The notes beneath the pieces were generated by a model. It saw only the letters and a list, made by a program, of their open reading frames with translations, did no database searches and had not been told where the DNA came from. A program made the position numbers and the translations under genes. Positions 42,981 to 55,230 of a stretch of DNA of 64,000 bases are shown here, one piece after another (the first letter of the stretch is position 1; the number at the start of each line of letters is the position of its first letter). The stretch lies in contig JASISA010000023.1 in NCBI GenBank assembly GCA_031771865.1, forward strand, positions 1,488,001 to 1,552,000, written 5' to 3'. This DNA is from Nothophaeocryptopus gaeumannii. Lineage: Eukaryota > Ascomycota > Dothideomycetes > Mycosphaerellales > Mycosphaerellaceae.

Positions 42981-43231
42981 GATGAGCGAATTGACGGATT
43001 TTGTCGACTCAAGCGAAATGTATGTCCTCTTCGACTGCTTGAGGTTCAGGACATCGTCGTCCTGGAAACTTTTTTAAGGTTGTTGATAAGGTTTGGAGCA
43101 GCGGCTCGCCTCTATGCCCAATCATTGTAGAGCAAGGTAAGGAAGCGATTTCGGAGGCACTTTTTTTAGCAACGTGGTATACAATTGTATGGTGATAGCA
43201 TCGTCTCCATTCCGTGCCATTGACACACACA

Positions 43232-45763
43232 ATGTATACAGCGAGGAGAGCCGCATCCGCTGCGCCACAGCACATTCTCTCACTACCGAGCCCCCTCCGA
43301 CAAGCGCTTTCCCGAAGCCTCGCGACTGCCACAGATGCCTCAGTGACTCCTGCCGCGAGCAGCGTCGAATCGAGAACACCTCCATATACGAAGCTGCTTA
43401 AGAGACTCCACGAAGTCCGAAAGCTATTACCCGACCGGCCTCTTACATTAGCGGAGAAGATCTTATTTTCGCATCTTAACAACCCCGAAGAGTCGTTGTT
43501 GGAAGGGACACAAAATGGCCGGGACATACGCAGCAAGGCCACCCTCAAGCTCAAGCCAGATCGCGTGGCTATGCAAGATGCAAGCGCGCAGATGGCATTG
43601 TTGCAATTTATGAGCTGCGGAATGCCCACGACAGCGGTACCTGCGAGTATCCACTGCGATCATATGATTGTTGGCGAGAAGGGTGCAGACATTGATCTGC
43701 CGAACAGCATCAAGGGTAACAAGGAGGTCTACGACTTCCTTGAGTCGGCAAGCAAGAGATATGGAATTGAGTTCTGGCCTCCAGGTGCGGGTATCATCCA
43801 TCAGACGGTGTTGGAGAATTACTCTGCGCCTGGGTTGATGATGTTGGGAACGGACAGTCATACGCCGAATGCTGGTGGGCTTGGAGCCATTGCGATTGGC
43901 GTGGGAGGCGCAGATGCCGTCGATGCGCTTGTCGACGCACCTTGGGAACTCAAAGCCCCTAAGATCAGAGGTGTGAGGCTTGTGGGTGAGCTGAGTGGAT
44001 GGTCATCACCGAAGGATATCATTCTCGCTCTGGCAGGCAAGCTTACAGTGCGAGGAGGTACTGGCTACATCACTGAATATTTTGGACCTGGCGTGGAGAC
44101 ACTATCCTGCACAGGAATGGGGTAAGATTGAAACCCCAAAACATTTAATCATGAGCACACACGCTGACTCTCTAACCAGAACCATTGCCAATATGGGTGG
44201 CAGGTATTCCCTCCTCCATTCGATATTTGCTAACTTTTCACAGCCGAGGTTGGTGCCACTACATCAATATTCCCGTACACGCCGAGCAGACATGGGCCGT
44301 ACCTTCAATTAACACACAGAGCCTCGATCGCTGAGCAAGCAAATGCGATCGCGGCCTCTCCTGGCTCGCATAATCTTCTGGTTGCTGACTCCAACTGCGA
44401 CTACGATGATGTTGTGGAAATAAATCTTTCCGAGCTTGAGCCACACATCAACGGACCTTTCACGCCCGACCTCTCGACGCCATTGTCCAAGTTCAAGGAG
44501 GCCGTGGCACAGAACAAGTGGCCAGAGACTTTTGGTGCTGGGCTCATTGGCAGCTGCACCAACAGCTCGTACGCAGACATGACTCGCGCAGAGCACCTGG
44601 TCCAACAAGCGAACGATGCAGGTTTGAAGCCAAAGGCGGACTTCTTCATCACTCCTGGAAGCGAACAGATCCGAGCCACCCTGGAACGTGACGAGACCCT
44701 AGAGACGTTCACTGAGGCCGGTGGCCTTGTGCTGGCGAACGCATGTGGACCCTGCATCGGACAATGGACCCGGACGGACGGTGTCAAGAAAGGCGAAGAT
44801 AACGCCATCCTCACATCGTACAACCGGAACTTCCCTGCACGAAACGACGGCAACCGCAAGACCATGAACTTTCTTGCGTCACCTGAATTGGTCACTGCCA
44901 TGTGCTACTCCGGCAGGACCGACTTCAACCCAATGACCGACTCACTCACAACCCCATCTGGCGAGACTTTCAAGTTCGAGCCACCGGTTGGTGTCGATCT
45001 TCCATCAAATGGCTTTGCTGCTGGCAATCCTCTTTTCCGACCAACCGAGCCTGTGCCGAACGCGAATGTTGCTGTTGCTGTGGACCCAAGCTCCACCCGA
45101 CTGGAGCTCTTGGAGCCTTTTGAGCCGTTTCCCCAAGGCGAGCTTACCGGCATGAAAGTGCTGGTCAAGGTCAAGGGCCAATGCACAACGGACACAATAT
45201 CAGCTGCTGGGCCTTGGCTCAAGTACAAAGGGCATCTTACCAACATCAGCGAGAACACACTCATCGGCGCAAACTGCGCAGACACTGGCGCTGTGAATCA
45301 AGTTCTGGATGTCGACGGCACCGCATACACTATCCCAGAGCTCGCGAAGAAATGGAAGAGCCAGAACCAGCCATGGATCGTTGTCGCCGAGCATAACTAT
45401 GGTGAGGGATCTGCTCGCGAGCACGCTGCCCTCCAGCCTCGCTACTTGGGTGGTAAGATCATCTTGGCAAAGTCATTCGCGCGCATTCACGAGACAAACT
45501 TGAAGAAGCAAGGCGTTGTCCCACTCACATTCGCCAATGAAGCGGACTACGACAAGATGGCCGGATGCGATGAAGTTTTCACTGAAGGACTGTACGATGT
45601 CCTGCAGGGCGGAGAGGGTGAGGTCGCTCTTATCGTCAAGAAGGGGGACTCTGGCGAAACACACCGCATTCCGGTGAAGTACACCATGTCGCCAGATCAG
45701 AAGTCGTTTATCCTGGCGGGATCGGCGCTGAATCTTTTGGCACAGAAGAGCAAGAAGCAATGA
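43232..45763 (+). CDS. ACO2: Mitochondrial aconitase of the Aco2 (homoaconitate-forming) type
   Basis: A [4Fe-4S] dehydratase of about 809 residues. Aco2-type enzymes in fungi make homoaconitate from homocitrate in lysine synthesis, besides weak aconitase activity. The N-terminus MYTARRAASAAPQHIL with Arg and Ser is a mitochondrial presequence. Exons are 43232-44121, 44180-44199 (20 nt) and 44244-45763. Cluster ligands are present: Cys in GSCTNSSYADM and two in ANACGPCIGQW. Substrate-loop motifs HCDHMIVGEKGA, LGTDSHTPNAGGLG and AEHNYGEGSAREHAAL are intact. Assignment to the Aco2 branch rather than Aco1 is from overall impression (poorer match to Aco1, basic C-terminus AQKSKKQ) and less sure than the aconitase call. 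The second intron is unusual (see findings). Confidence 0.9.
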
Positions 45764-46469
45764 GCGATGCTCTCATCCTGTATATGGGTGGCGTTGAAGG
45801 CACTGGAAAAGGAGACATGTAAGGAGTATGTATTGCTGATTGTCGAGATACCAAATGAAGTGTTGATGAAGTAGTGAACCCAATTGATTGGGTAGCGTAT
45901 CATTACTCTCATCTTTAGCCGGTTCTATCCGGCTTTACGGCTATCCGCTCGGGAGCTTTGTTTCAGCGATTAAACCTTCTCGGCATGTCCAATTGTCCTG
46001 TCCCACCTCTCACCGGAACAATCGCCTTGATAATCAGGGGCGGCTTCCAGGCACGATTGATTGCATAAATTATTGCGTCGTACCTTGCATATCATGCGGA
46101 GCAACGTCGAGTGGCCGAAGTCCCTAACGCTATCGCGCAGAGTTGCATCCGGCTCATGCCAGCTTCCCGTTCGAGACTGATGCCGGGTAGTTCTACCATG
46201 TGGCCATCGCATCATGCAAGCACCATGGATCACCGTCCGGCTATGCTTTCCCAGTGCCAGTCTCCTCACTGGTGCAAACCCTGATCAGCAGCGGTCTGTT
46301 TTGTTTGGTTGGTGAGCAGATTGCATCACTGGTTGGTAGGACGCATCGTGTTGCTTGAAGAGCCACGCGATCCGAACCTGTTCCATTGATAACGAGTGCG
46401 CAGCCCCAGGCCTGGCACAATATCCACACTCTCCGTAGTCGTGGTTGAGCCAAGCGACAGACAAGCACC
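45764..46469. other. Intergenic
   Basis: 3' flank of the aconitase and promoter of the carboxypeptidase, both on the + strand. No gene, repeat or structured RNA seen. Confidence 0.5.
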
Positions 46470-48188
46470 ATGATCTCCATACCAAGCCTCCTCACCTTTT
46501 TAGGCTGTGCCTACGTAGTTTCGGCAGGCCAAGCTTCACGGACCGCACAGCTCCGTAAACGAGGACTGGAGTATGGACGCGTATCGAAACGGGACAACCA
46601 GCCATCGTTCCCGAATAAGAAGCAGTTCCTGAACAGCAAGACTCAGCCGTATTGGGTCAACGGGAGTGCTCTGCCCGAGGTCGACTTCGACATTGGAGAG
46701 AGCTACAGTGGCTTGCTGCCGATTGATGATACCAAAGAGCTCTTCTTTTGGTTCGTGCCGAGTACGAATCCCGCTGCAAAAGATGAGATTACGATATGGT
46801 GAGCTGGACTAGTTTGGTGGAGACCAGCAGTGAATGCTAACGAAGAGCGATCCTTCAGGTTGAATGGAGGGCCCGGATGTAGCAGTCTGGGTGGATTTCT
46901 TCATGAGAACGGGCCTGCAATCTGGCAAGCAGGCACTTACCGTCCAGTGCCAAATACCTGGGCATGGAGCAATTTGACCAACATGGTCTTCATAGAGCAG
47001 CCTGTAGGCACTGGATTCAGCCAAGGCAAGCCGAACGCCACTTCAGAGGACGATGTTGCAGCGCAGTTCCTACCGTTCTGGAAAAACTTTATCGACCTCT
47101 TCGATTTGCACAACAGTAAAGTGTACGTGACAGGCGAGAGCTACGCCGGGATGTACTGCCCGTACATCGCTGCTGCAATGATCGACCAGAACGACACGAC
47201 CTACTTCAATGTCAGCGGACTGCTGATCTACGATCCGAGCATTCAGCTTCCGGTCGCTTCTCAGGTGGCTGCATACCCATTCGTTAAGGCCCACCGTCAT
47301 GACTTCCCGTTCAACGACACCTTGATTGAATTTCTGGACAACAGGACCGAGGCTTGCGGATACAACTCATACATAGAGAACGGGCTGCAGTTCCCGCCAA
47401 AGGGAACCTTCGACAACCCTCCAGGAAACAACTACACGAACAACGGTACTAATGACGATTGCGATGTGTACGATGCGATTTTCTACGAGATCTTCGACAT
47501 CAACCCTTGCTTCGACATCTATCAGGTCGGCCAGCTGTGCCCTCTGCTCTGGGATGTCCTAGGCTTCCCGTACTCGGACTTCTACTTCCCAGTCGGCTTT
47601 ACTCAGCCTTACTTCAACCGCACAGACGTCAAGAAAGTCATCCATGCACCTCAAAACGTCAACTGGACAATCTGCACTGAAAAAGATGTCTTTGTTGGCA
47701 AGAACGGCGACACTTCTCCGCCAGCAGGGGTCCAAGGCGGTCCTCTTCAGAAAGTTATCGAGCACACGAACAACACGATTGTGGCCCACGGGGATCTTGA
47801 TATGGTCCTTATCGCAAATGGCACTCTCCTCGCCTTGAACAACCTCACGTTCAACGGACGACAAGGTTTCAGCCAGCCGCCCACGGAGCCTTTCTATGTT
47901 CCTTACGCCGTTAACCCAGTTGCGGGATCTGTCGCAGGAGCTGGTGTGTTTGGCGGCTATGTCACGGAGCGCGGCTTGACGTTCGTAGCTGTCGTGCTCT
48001 CTGGACATGAGGTGCCTGAGTACCAGCCATCTGCAGCTTACAGAAACCTGGAGTTCTTGCTGGGGAGAATCTCCAGCCTGAAAGAAGTCAGCCCATTCAC
48101 GACGCAGAAAGGTGTACAACAGAACGCCACCGAGGCGGATCTTGGCAAGGGTATTTGGTGGCCTAGCGTTGGAGCTGCGTTTCAATGA
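46470..48188 (+). CDS. Secreted serine carboxypeptidase (peptidase family S10)
   Basis: Two exons, 46470-46798 and 46859-48188, with intron GTGAGC...CAG in phase, give about 552 residues. A signal peptide (MISIPSLLTFLGCAYVVSAG) is followed by a KR site at about residues 28-30 and another, SKR, near 40, suggesting a processed propeptide. The catalytic triad is visible: Ser204 in TGESYAGMY, Asp424 in AHGDLDMVL and His493 in LSGHEVPEYQP. The oxyanion motif LNGGPGCSSLGG straddles the intron. Around ten N-glycosylation sequons point to secretion or the vacuole. Cysteines in CGYNS, DDCDVYD, NPCFDI and TICTE fit the family disulfides. It would release C-terminal residues from peptides. Confidence 0.93.
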
Positions 48189-48334
48189 ACAAGCTCAACT
48201 GAGACCAGGCATTGACAAAGTATGTGACAATCATAAGATAGACAGCTACTGAAAGACATCACATCTCTCCCTTTTCATCGTTCATTCTCTCCCCCGAACG
48301 CCCTCATCAATCATGGACCCATCGTTTTACCGTC

Positions 48335-48811
48335 TTACTTACTACCCTCAAAATCACAGCCCTTATCCGAGTGCGAAACCAACGGCTTCCCATTCTTATC
48401 GAGTCTTGACAGATCATAATTCGTCTCCCCGTTATTCGTCTTGAGAGCCCATCCATTCTTGGAATACGAGAGTTGCGAACTGCCCATATTCCATATAGGT
48501 CCGTCCGGGGTATCGCGGTAACCATAGCCGTAATGCGTGTCTCCACCGCCGGGTTTGTTAATCTCCCCGGAGTCGACGTTGAAAGGCCAATTTGGGTTGT
48601 CGGTGGCGGCTGATACGTCGCGCGTGTTTAGGATCGCATGGGCTTGAGAAAAGGTGAGGGCGTTTCCATCGGACTGAATGATGTGTTAGTTTGGTTCGAG
48701 GTCGGTAAGAATGTGTCTGATGCTTACGTCGATGGCGTTGGGGAGCGGACCAGCTATCGCATTGCCGACTGCCAGCGCAGCGATAGAGGCAACGATCGTT
48801 TTCAAATGCAT
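48335..48811 (-). CDS. Small secreted protein, 140 aa
   Basis: Exons 48811-48728 and 48673-48335, with intron GTAAGC...CAG and whole-codon junctions. The N-terminus MHLKTIVASIAALAVGNAIAG is a strong signal peptide. The mature part has a charged first segment (DGNALTFSQAHAILNTRD), a Gly/Tyr-rich middle (GGGDTHYGYGYRDTPDGPIW) and a polar end with a single Cys (KGCDFEG). One free cysteine and no known fold; no family recognised. It lies tail-to-tail with the carboxypeptidase, 146 bp apart. A TATA-like CATATAAAG sits about 120 bp upstream of the ATG on the minus strand. A candidate secreted effector or surface protein, by inference only. Confidence 0.75.
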
Positions 48812-50573
48812 GGTGAATCGATGGTGTGGTATTGATTGTTGGTCTTGGGTGTTGCGAATGACTTTGCAATGGTACAATTGTGGCTTGGAAGATTGGATGA
48901 GAGAAAAATGATTTCCAATGGTGAAGACGTCCTTTATATGAGCAGTAGCATGGCATGCGTATGTACTTGCTCTGCTTTGCCGTCTGTCTCCGCCTTCTCC
49001 AAACTCCAAACAAAGGCTAACCAACATGATGCTCCAAACATATTGCCAAGATCACCCATATAATAAACTTCGTCGACCTGGTCGATACTATTATCCGCCG
49101 CCAGTGGCCTGAGGGTATGCCAAGCATATCGCGAAATGGCCAATCACGAACTTCAACCACCTTGCAGATGCGTATCGGTAAAAGCGGAAGCTTCGTCCCT
49201 TCTTTGCATAAGCAGGCGCAGATCCTGACCTCCAACCGCATGCTCGCTAGCGAGTCTCGTAAAAGGCGTATGCTTGCCTGGTTTGATGCTTGAACTTCAC
49301 CGGAAAATATGTTATGCAGCCATTGACACCAGCTTCTTCCATCCGGACGTTGCCATTGTCTCACAATGCGAGCACGATGAGCAAACATCGCTAGAGCTCA
49401 CGTGAGGTCGAACTAGGCTGTCAGCATAACCCGTCCAGCAACAAACTACCGCTTACATTTAGATTCTTGGAGGAGGCTCCGCATGGAGTTCGTGAGCGGA
49501 GAACGAAGCAGGGTCTTTGTTGGTAGGTGACCAAAAATTATCGTTGCTCGAGACGATGCCGGCGGATCTGATCTGGGTTAGAAAATGACCAACCCTTTCA
49601 AGAGCTAATTCGGATGCCCGTGCTTCAAGATAGCTTAGCGTCGTTCACTGAAGCGGCGCTCGCCGAGCCAATCACAGTGTTTATTACGGGCCTACTCTCG
49701 AAGCTGAACAGCGTCCGGGCCGGAACTGTCCCTCCATACTATAAAGACTGTCGTTAAAGATAGAGGATGTTTGCCCTCTCTGCTTTTTATACGACGACCT
49801 TGCTACTAGTAGTAAAGGTAGGGTATTTGAAAACGGTAGGCTTTACCATGGAGATGGGCCTCCAACCTCAAAATCCAACGGCAGTGGGCCCTAGAGCGTA
49901 ATTCTTAGGAAGCTGGTAACAGTATAAGAAGAGGTTGCTACTTTGCCTTTTCATTAAAGTGCAGCCTCAAGGGCTAGGAATTAAGCCCTGAAATGTAATT
50001 TCCTCATGTATTTCGCAATTTCGGAGGTTTCCTCCCTGGGGATTCTCCTAAAGAGGCCAATCTAGTCAAAAAGGTACATGCCAAAATTAAGAGGTCAACA
50101 AAAGTTTGCCTGGATTCCGGACCAGACCATTAGAGAGATGTAAGAGCTAGGCCCGTGCGGTTGGCTGAGGGGCTGGAAGCGAGATAGTTTCAAGAGGCCT
50201 GTGAAGTTAGAACTCGACCAACACGAAGTTATGAAGTAGCAGACGGCTTCGTCACACTCCAGTGTTGCGAGGACCTGAAACAGAAAGTGCACATGGAGCA
50301 GTCGGTGTATGGAACATCCGGCAGCTATGAATAGTTGCTGGATCTTCTTGCACGTGGCTACCGAATGTCCTTGTGACGACTAATGATTGGAGCATTCTGT
50401 TAAGACAATTTGCTGATTTTCGAGCTCGAACTTGTTGAAGACATTGTAGTCGGTTTGTACGAAATGTGCACACTGTGCATGCATTAGTTTCGGTCTACAG
50501 CTAGTCGATTGTCCCAACTTCTGCGTAGCAAGTAGTATTGTACGAGCTGTGTTGAATCATAATTCACGAGATA
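48812..50573. other. Long gene-poor stretch
   Basis: About 1.8 kb without a supported gene. Between about 49690 and 50080 the sequence is somewhat TA-richer and may be an old repeat fragment, but no element could be recognised. It separates the intact genes on the left from the relic cluster on the right. Confidence 0.4.
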
Positions 50574-50780
50574 TCAGCACTGTCCAGAAGTCAGCATTGT
50601 CAGCTCCATCTGCCACCTTTCGGGAATGACATACCATTCAGGCAGGAACTTGACATCCGCACAACCATCCGGGTACGTCTCGCCCTTTCCACAATAGAAC
50701 AACGCCGGCCCATAGAGGTACTTGTCGTCATCTGCACAAGTATACCAACTCCCAAACCCCTCCCCATCATCATACTTCAA
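50574..50780 (-). pseudogene. Fragment of a Cys-containing protein
   Basis: A 68-codon minus-strand frame without an in-frame ATG at its start reads GSWYTCADDDKYLYGPALFY and later GETYPDGCADVKFLPEWYVI. It has evenly spaced cysteines like the end of a small secreted protein. No upstream exon was found, so it is probably a 3' remnant. Family unknown. Confidence 0.3.
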
Positions 50781-50800
50781 ACGATAACCTCAACTCCAGT

Positions 50801-51094
50801 ATGTGGCTATTGTATACAGAGAACTTGAAGCTGTTCTTCTTTGCAACCGATCGCGAAGCCTTCGGACGATATGCCATTCTATCCCACACTTGGGGTGACG
50901 ACGAAGTCACATTCCAAGTCGAAGCCTCATTGACAATGGTCAGGACGTTGAAAGCGTACGATACGACCGGGCCAGATTCCAAAATCGAACAAATATGCCA
51001 ACGAGCTCGCAGTCAAGAGTTCAAGTATGCTTGGGTCGATACCTGCTGCATCAACAAGCAAAGCATCAAGACCAGAGGCAAGCGACATGTTTGA
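50801..51094 (+). pseudogene. HET-domain protein fragment
   Basis: The frame reads MWLLYTENLKLFFF, then RYAILSHTWGDDEVTFQVEA, then SRSQ-like residues and FKYAWVDTCCINKQS. This is the conserved start of the HET domain (AILSHTWG and WVDTCCIDK motifs), which in heterokaryon-incompatibility proteins triggers programmed cell death after fusion of unlike strains. The HET domain normally extends about 100 residues further, through SELSEAIN and a WFxRGWTLQE motif. Here homology ends after INKQS and the frame stops at 51094; the next frames show no HET continuation. A truncated relic. Confidence 0.7.
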
Positions 51095-51699
51095 GTTAGA
51101 AAGAGGAACGACTGACAAGTCGGGTCCATCGCAGCGCATCGACGGTGAATGGGAGAAGGATATCAAATTCGTCAACGTTTTGCTGCTCCGTGATGGTATC
51201 AGCACTGACGTTGTGCTTGACGTCGAAGCTGGGAAAGAGAACTTGCTGTGTTTCCGTTCGAGGTGGAGGTCAAAGGCGTACATCAGGATTCAGGTGTCGG
51301 ATTCAAGAGTTGTCTAGATCTGATATTTGTCGGGGCTAAAGCAGTGGAAGGAATGGAGCCCTCTGGTGAGGAATTTCCCGCACCACATGTCGGTAATGTG
51401 CGGGAGTTGCTGCGTATGCGTCGGCCTTCCCACCGGAGAGGTAGGGAGCTCTGGATTGAAAAGCCAAGCAAGTGGTACCACTTCCGAGTTGAGCCTTTCT
51501 TGCCCGACAAGAAGTTCGCTCAAGCCGGAAGAGGCTGGTATCACACCATGTCAACCAGATGCCGCCCATCGCCGTCTGGAACGGTAACACCAGTACGCTT
51601 CGCAGCAGCACCTTTCTTAGCAAATGGTCCATGGACATTAATGTGCGAGTAGGATCTCCACATGACAATCGTGCTGGTGACAGCGTCAGCAATGTTGAA

Positions 51700-52240
51700 C
51701 CAGTTCAGATATTTGTGATTCAATTCACCTCCAAATCGTAAATACCAAAGTGATCCATCCAAACGCAATCGCAGCAACTGAAACACCTCTTCGCCCATAC
51801 CCGAAGTCTGGCCTATACAGTTGTTCCAACTCCAAAACGCTCTGTTGATCGGAGCCCTCGAAGCTGGCGGATCCATTCGTGACGACGACCATCATCAAAA
51901 TACTCGCCGCAGCCTGTGCCGCGCTCGCCAGTGCTGCTGTTCATTTTCAAGCTCTCCGTACAACCTTCGCCTCTTTCCTCTCCGGCCAGAAAGCATCATA
52001 GAACAGGGCTGCCGTGAATAGCATCGACACAATCCCTCCAGCAGCAATTTGCAATGCGGATGCTCCGATCACATTGCTCACGTCGACACCGAATCCAGGC
52101 GTGACCTTCGAGACGTCTTTGGTATGGTGGTTCTAGTGGGACAGTATTTCGCTGGCACCTAGAGCTTTCGTGAGAAGTTGATGCCTGCATCAAAATTGTT
52201 GCTTTCGACGCTGCAAATGGCAGACATCGAGGCTGAATCC
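51700..52240 (-). pseudogene. Small membrane-protein gene fragment with stops
   Basis: On the minus strand one exon-like block (from about 52130) reads KDVSKVTPGFGVDVSNVIGA followed by a hydrophobic segment GGIVSMLFTAALFYDAFW. A second block from 51895 reads MMVVVTNGSASFEGSD and then RRGVSVAAIAFGWITLVFTI. Two such membrane segments joined by short loops suggest part of a multi-helix membrane protein. A stop precedes the first block, and no consensus intron links the blocks, so it appears broken. Family unknown. Confidence 0.35.
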
Positions 52241-52514
52241 CTACTCATGATCTGGGCAACGTCCTCGGTGATCGCAAAAGGCACAATCAAGTGCAAACCC
52301 TAGACAGAATGCACCATTGGCCTGTGGTTGCATCACCGGAATTGGAGGTAGGGGTAGTACGCGGGCGCGAGCTGTGCCAGGATTGAAGGACGCACGACCC
52401 GGAGTTCTTGGGTCCTGGACAGAGCTGAAGGCCACCAGCGGTGCTATCGACTTGCTGCCTGACCCTGGGAATCGTATTCTTGAGAGCCGAGATTTCAGCC
52501 TTTTGTCAAAGACG

Positions 52515-54198
52515 ATGTCGTCGGACAACGGATCCGAAGATGGGAGGCCGGTGACCAGGAATCCGGCTGTGAGTGCATGTAGCAAGAACTGTTGACTGTT
52601 TGTACTCACAAATTACATTGCAGTGCGACAACTGCAAGGCTCGCAAGGTGATGATAACATCCGAACTCGAGGGAACTTGCGCACTAAGACCAACGCAGAC
52701 CAAATGCGACCGGAGTCGTCCATGTTTCGCTTGTGTGGCATCCAAGAGCAGCTGTCAAGTCACCCGGAATGTGCCCGAAAAGCGCCACCGCGTGCTGTTG
52801 TCGACCAAGTACGACGAGCACATGGCCAGTGTCGATCGAATGCTGGCAGGGCTACAGGAGCAGATGCAGCAGTTGGCTGTGAAGACATCTCCCTCGCAGT
52901 CAAGCTCGTCGTTCTTGACTTGAACCGCTCTACATGGCGTACAAAGATTTGTAGCAGAAACTTACGAGGCTTTCGAAGACTTCAAAGGCGACTCATCTTG
53001 AAGCGACAGGCCCCTTCGCAAGCAGTCCATCTGGCGAGGAAGTTCAGCAGCTGGTGCGAGACGTCGATGCTTCCACAAGAGAAGCTCCAACGTCGGCCGA
53101 TTTAGCGGCAAGGGCCTCCAATGTATCTGCACATCCAGAGCTGGCGACTTTTCCTCTACCATCGGCAGATCCCGTCCTCAAATTGCTGAGGCTGGCACAA
53201 ACCAACAGACAGCGGTTCTTTGACGACAATTCGATCATCGACCAGCGAGAGTTCGTCGCATATTGCCAAAAGGCGTATTTGGCTACGGAAACCTTGTCCG
53301 TCTGGTGTTAAACCACCGTATGGGTTGGGATGTACTTTCTCTTACAAAATCTTTACCCAGCCTTGTACGAGCGAATTGGTCTGTCAGCCGACGGTGTCGA
53401 AGGAAGTGTGTAGTTATTGAGCCAAAATTGCGACGTCGCTGGCTCGAGTGTGAAGCTGTGCTCGAAGCCAGACATCGTTGGCTGCCGAGCTATTGCGCTG
53501 CTGGTGCACCTTCACCAAGTGCCATTCTGCTCAATGCAGTGCTGACGGCCGGTAGGCGACGTACTGTATGAAGGCTGGTCGAAGTGCCTTAGCCTGGCGC
53601 CTGATCACAGCTGCTGCGCGGATGAGTCTTGACCTGGGACTGCGCAGACTTCCCAGCTCGAGCGGAATGAACTAACAGCAGATGCTCTTCTGGTATGTCT
53701 ACGCATACGACAAGGGCCTGGCGTTTAAATTCGGTCGTGCTCCAACGGTACATTTCTACAATGTGACAAGTCCTCGTCCACCGTTACAACAGATAGCGCC
53801 AGGTGTTCCAGGAGTGTAGGTAGAATAAGTGAACTGTTGCTAGGCTGCTGGCTGACGCAGACAGGATATACGCGGGGTTCATGGACTACTCCGTCATTAC
53901 TGGTGAGATTCATCTGCCGATGTTCTCGCCTTCGGCACAGATAGAGTCTCAGCCAGTTCGGGTTGAGAGCCTTGGACCTCGCTTTCGGATTGCGCGAAAT
54001 GCAAGATTCCTTGAAGAGCGTAGGTGTCTCATCACAGGTATTCGTCCGAGTGCTGTTCCGATCAATCCAATGTCACAGCAGGACTGGGACGACCTCATGG
54101 AGGCATCTGATCTGGAAGTATTAGACATGGACCTGGGAGACAGGGCGAACTTCGTCGAGCCGTACATGGACGGGCACCCCACTTGGGTGCAGCGTTAG
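52515..54198 (+). pseudogene. Zn2Cys6 transcription factor, decayed
   Basis: Exons 52515-52568, 52624-52647 and from 52699 give a perfect zinc cluster split over two introns: CDNCKARK joined to TKCDRSRPCFACVASKSSC (spacing 2-6-5-2-6). A helical linker with EHMASVDRMLAGLQEQMQQL follows. Downstream the fungal_trans (PF04082-like) domain is in pieces: a GDSS/EATGPFASSP frameshift near 52995, a block with MYFLLQNLYPALYERIGLSA then a stop, AWRLITAAARMSLDLGLRRL then a stop, and MLFWYVYAYDKGLAFKFGRA. The DNA-binding end is intact but the regulatory domain cannot be translated in one frame. The 3' block to 54198 reads an acidic tail. A former pathway-type regulator. Confidence 0.7.
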
Positions 54199-54446
54199 AG
54201 ACACGGCCATTGTTGTCTGTCGTGTGTCGGCCCGAAGGTTGCTGTAGAGGTCCAGTGAATGCCGAAAGCACGCGGCCTGGGGCCAACGGCTGCAGTCAAA
54301 CGCGTTATACATAATTTTCGTATGCTACTGTATCAGCATTCTCGAGGTCCTGACTTCCTTCGCGAGTCCCGTCGCACCGCCCTCCAAGAACTCCGCCGGC
54401 GCTATGCATACATCACCCTGCGTCTCCCTTCGCTGATGTGCCCTCT

Positions 54447-55230
54447 TCACGTGAGCTTCTGCTTGATGAAGAAGGCTCTCAGATAGCTAAGCTGCCACGC
54501 GCAAGTAACACCCAGCACAACCATCTGGATCATTGTCCACCTCACAACCCTTGTATTTACGCTCTCGCTCTGATCGCGGAACTCGGCTTCCCTTTCTCGC
54601 TGGAAGACTTGTTCTCTCCTCACATCTTGCAATCTCGCATTGAGATCCTTGACCTTTTGCACCACTTCGCCCAACTTTTCCTTATCACTGCTCTCGATTT
54701 GAGAGGTCTCACCAATAGCCATGTCAAGCTCGAATTTGATGTTGCCGACTGGTGGGCCAGAGAAGAGGGAGCCGTGGTTTGCGGGGACATGCGTAGGTGT
54801 GAAGCAGAGGCGGTGTTCGCCGGAGTCGGCGGCTGTGAAGGTGAACTTGCCGTCGGCGCGGCCGCGTTGGGAGACTACGCGGTGTTCGTGGTCGAAGATC
54901 TCGTCGACGGTTATGAAGATGCCCTGTACACTTCGGTAAGCATGGACGAAGTGAAGCATGATCTAGATGGGTGAGGTGTACCATCTGAGGATTGGGCTGG
55001 TATGATCGCGATGGCTCATTCCATTGTGTCGCATTGAAGTGGCCTGTACATAGATTTTAGTGTGTTGTCCACGTCTAATGCGATTCCTTCTTTTCCATAC
55101 CCACGACCAATGTGTCCTTAGGCAGCTCCTCGAAGAAGCATTTCTGTTCCTGCCCGTCGAGGTAGAGGTAGAGCGCCTGTGCTTGGTTGAGAAGAAGAGC
55201 GAGGCCCAGCAGGCTCAATAGCGACCACAT
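54447..55230 (-). CDS. p24 family (emp24/gp25L) cargo receptor of the early secretory pathway
   Basis: p24 proteins cycle between ER and Golgi in COPII and COPI vesicles and select cargo such as GPI-anchored proteins. Exons 55230-55101, 55043-54982 and 54923-54447 are in phase and give about 222 residues. Seen in order: signal peptide MWSLLSLLGLALLLNQAQA; GOLD domain starting LYLYLDGQEQKCFFEELPKD, with KDTLVVGHF across intron 1 and DEIFDHEHRVVSQ, FTFTAADSGEHRLCFTP; a coiled-coil region EKLGEVVQKVKDLNARLQDV; one transmembrane helix (MIQMVVLGVTCAWQLSYL); and a short cytosolic tail RAFFIKQKLT. The tail keeps the FF motif for COPII binding; a dilysine is only partial (KxK). Which p24 subfamily is uncertain. 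Confidence 0.92.
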
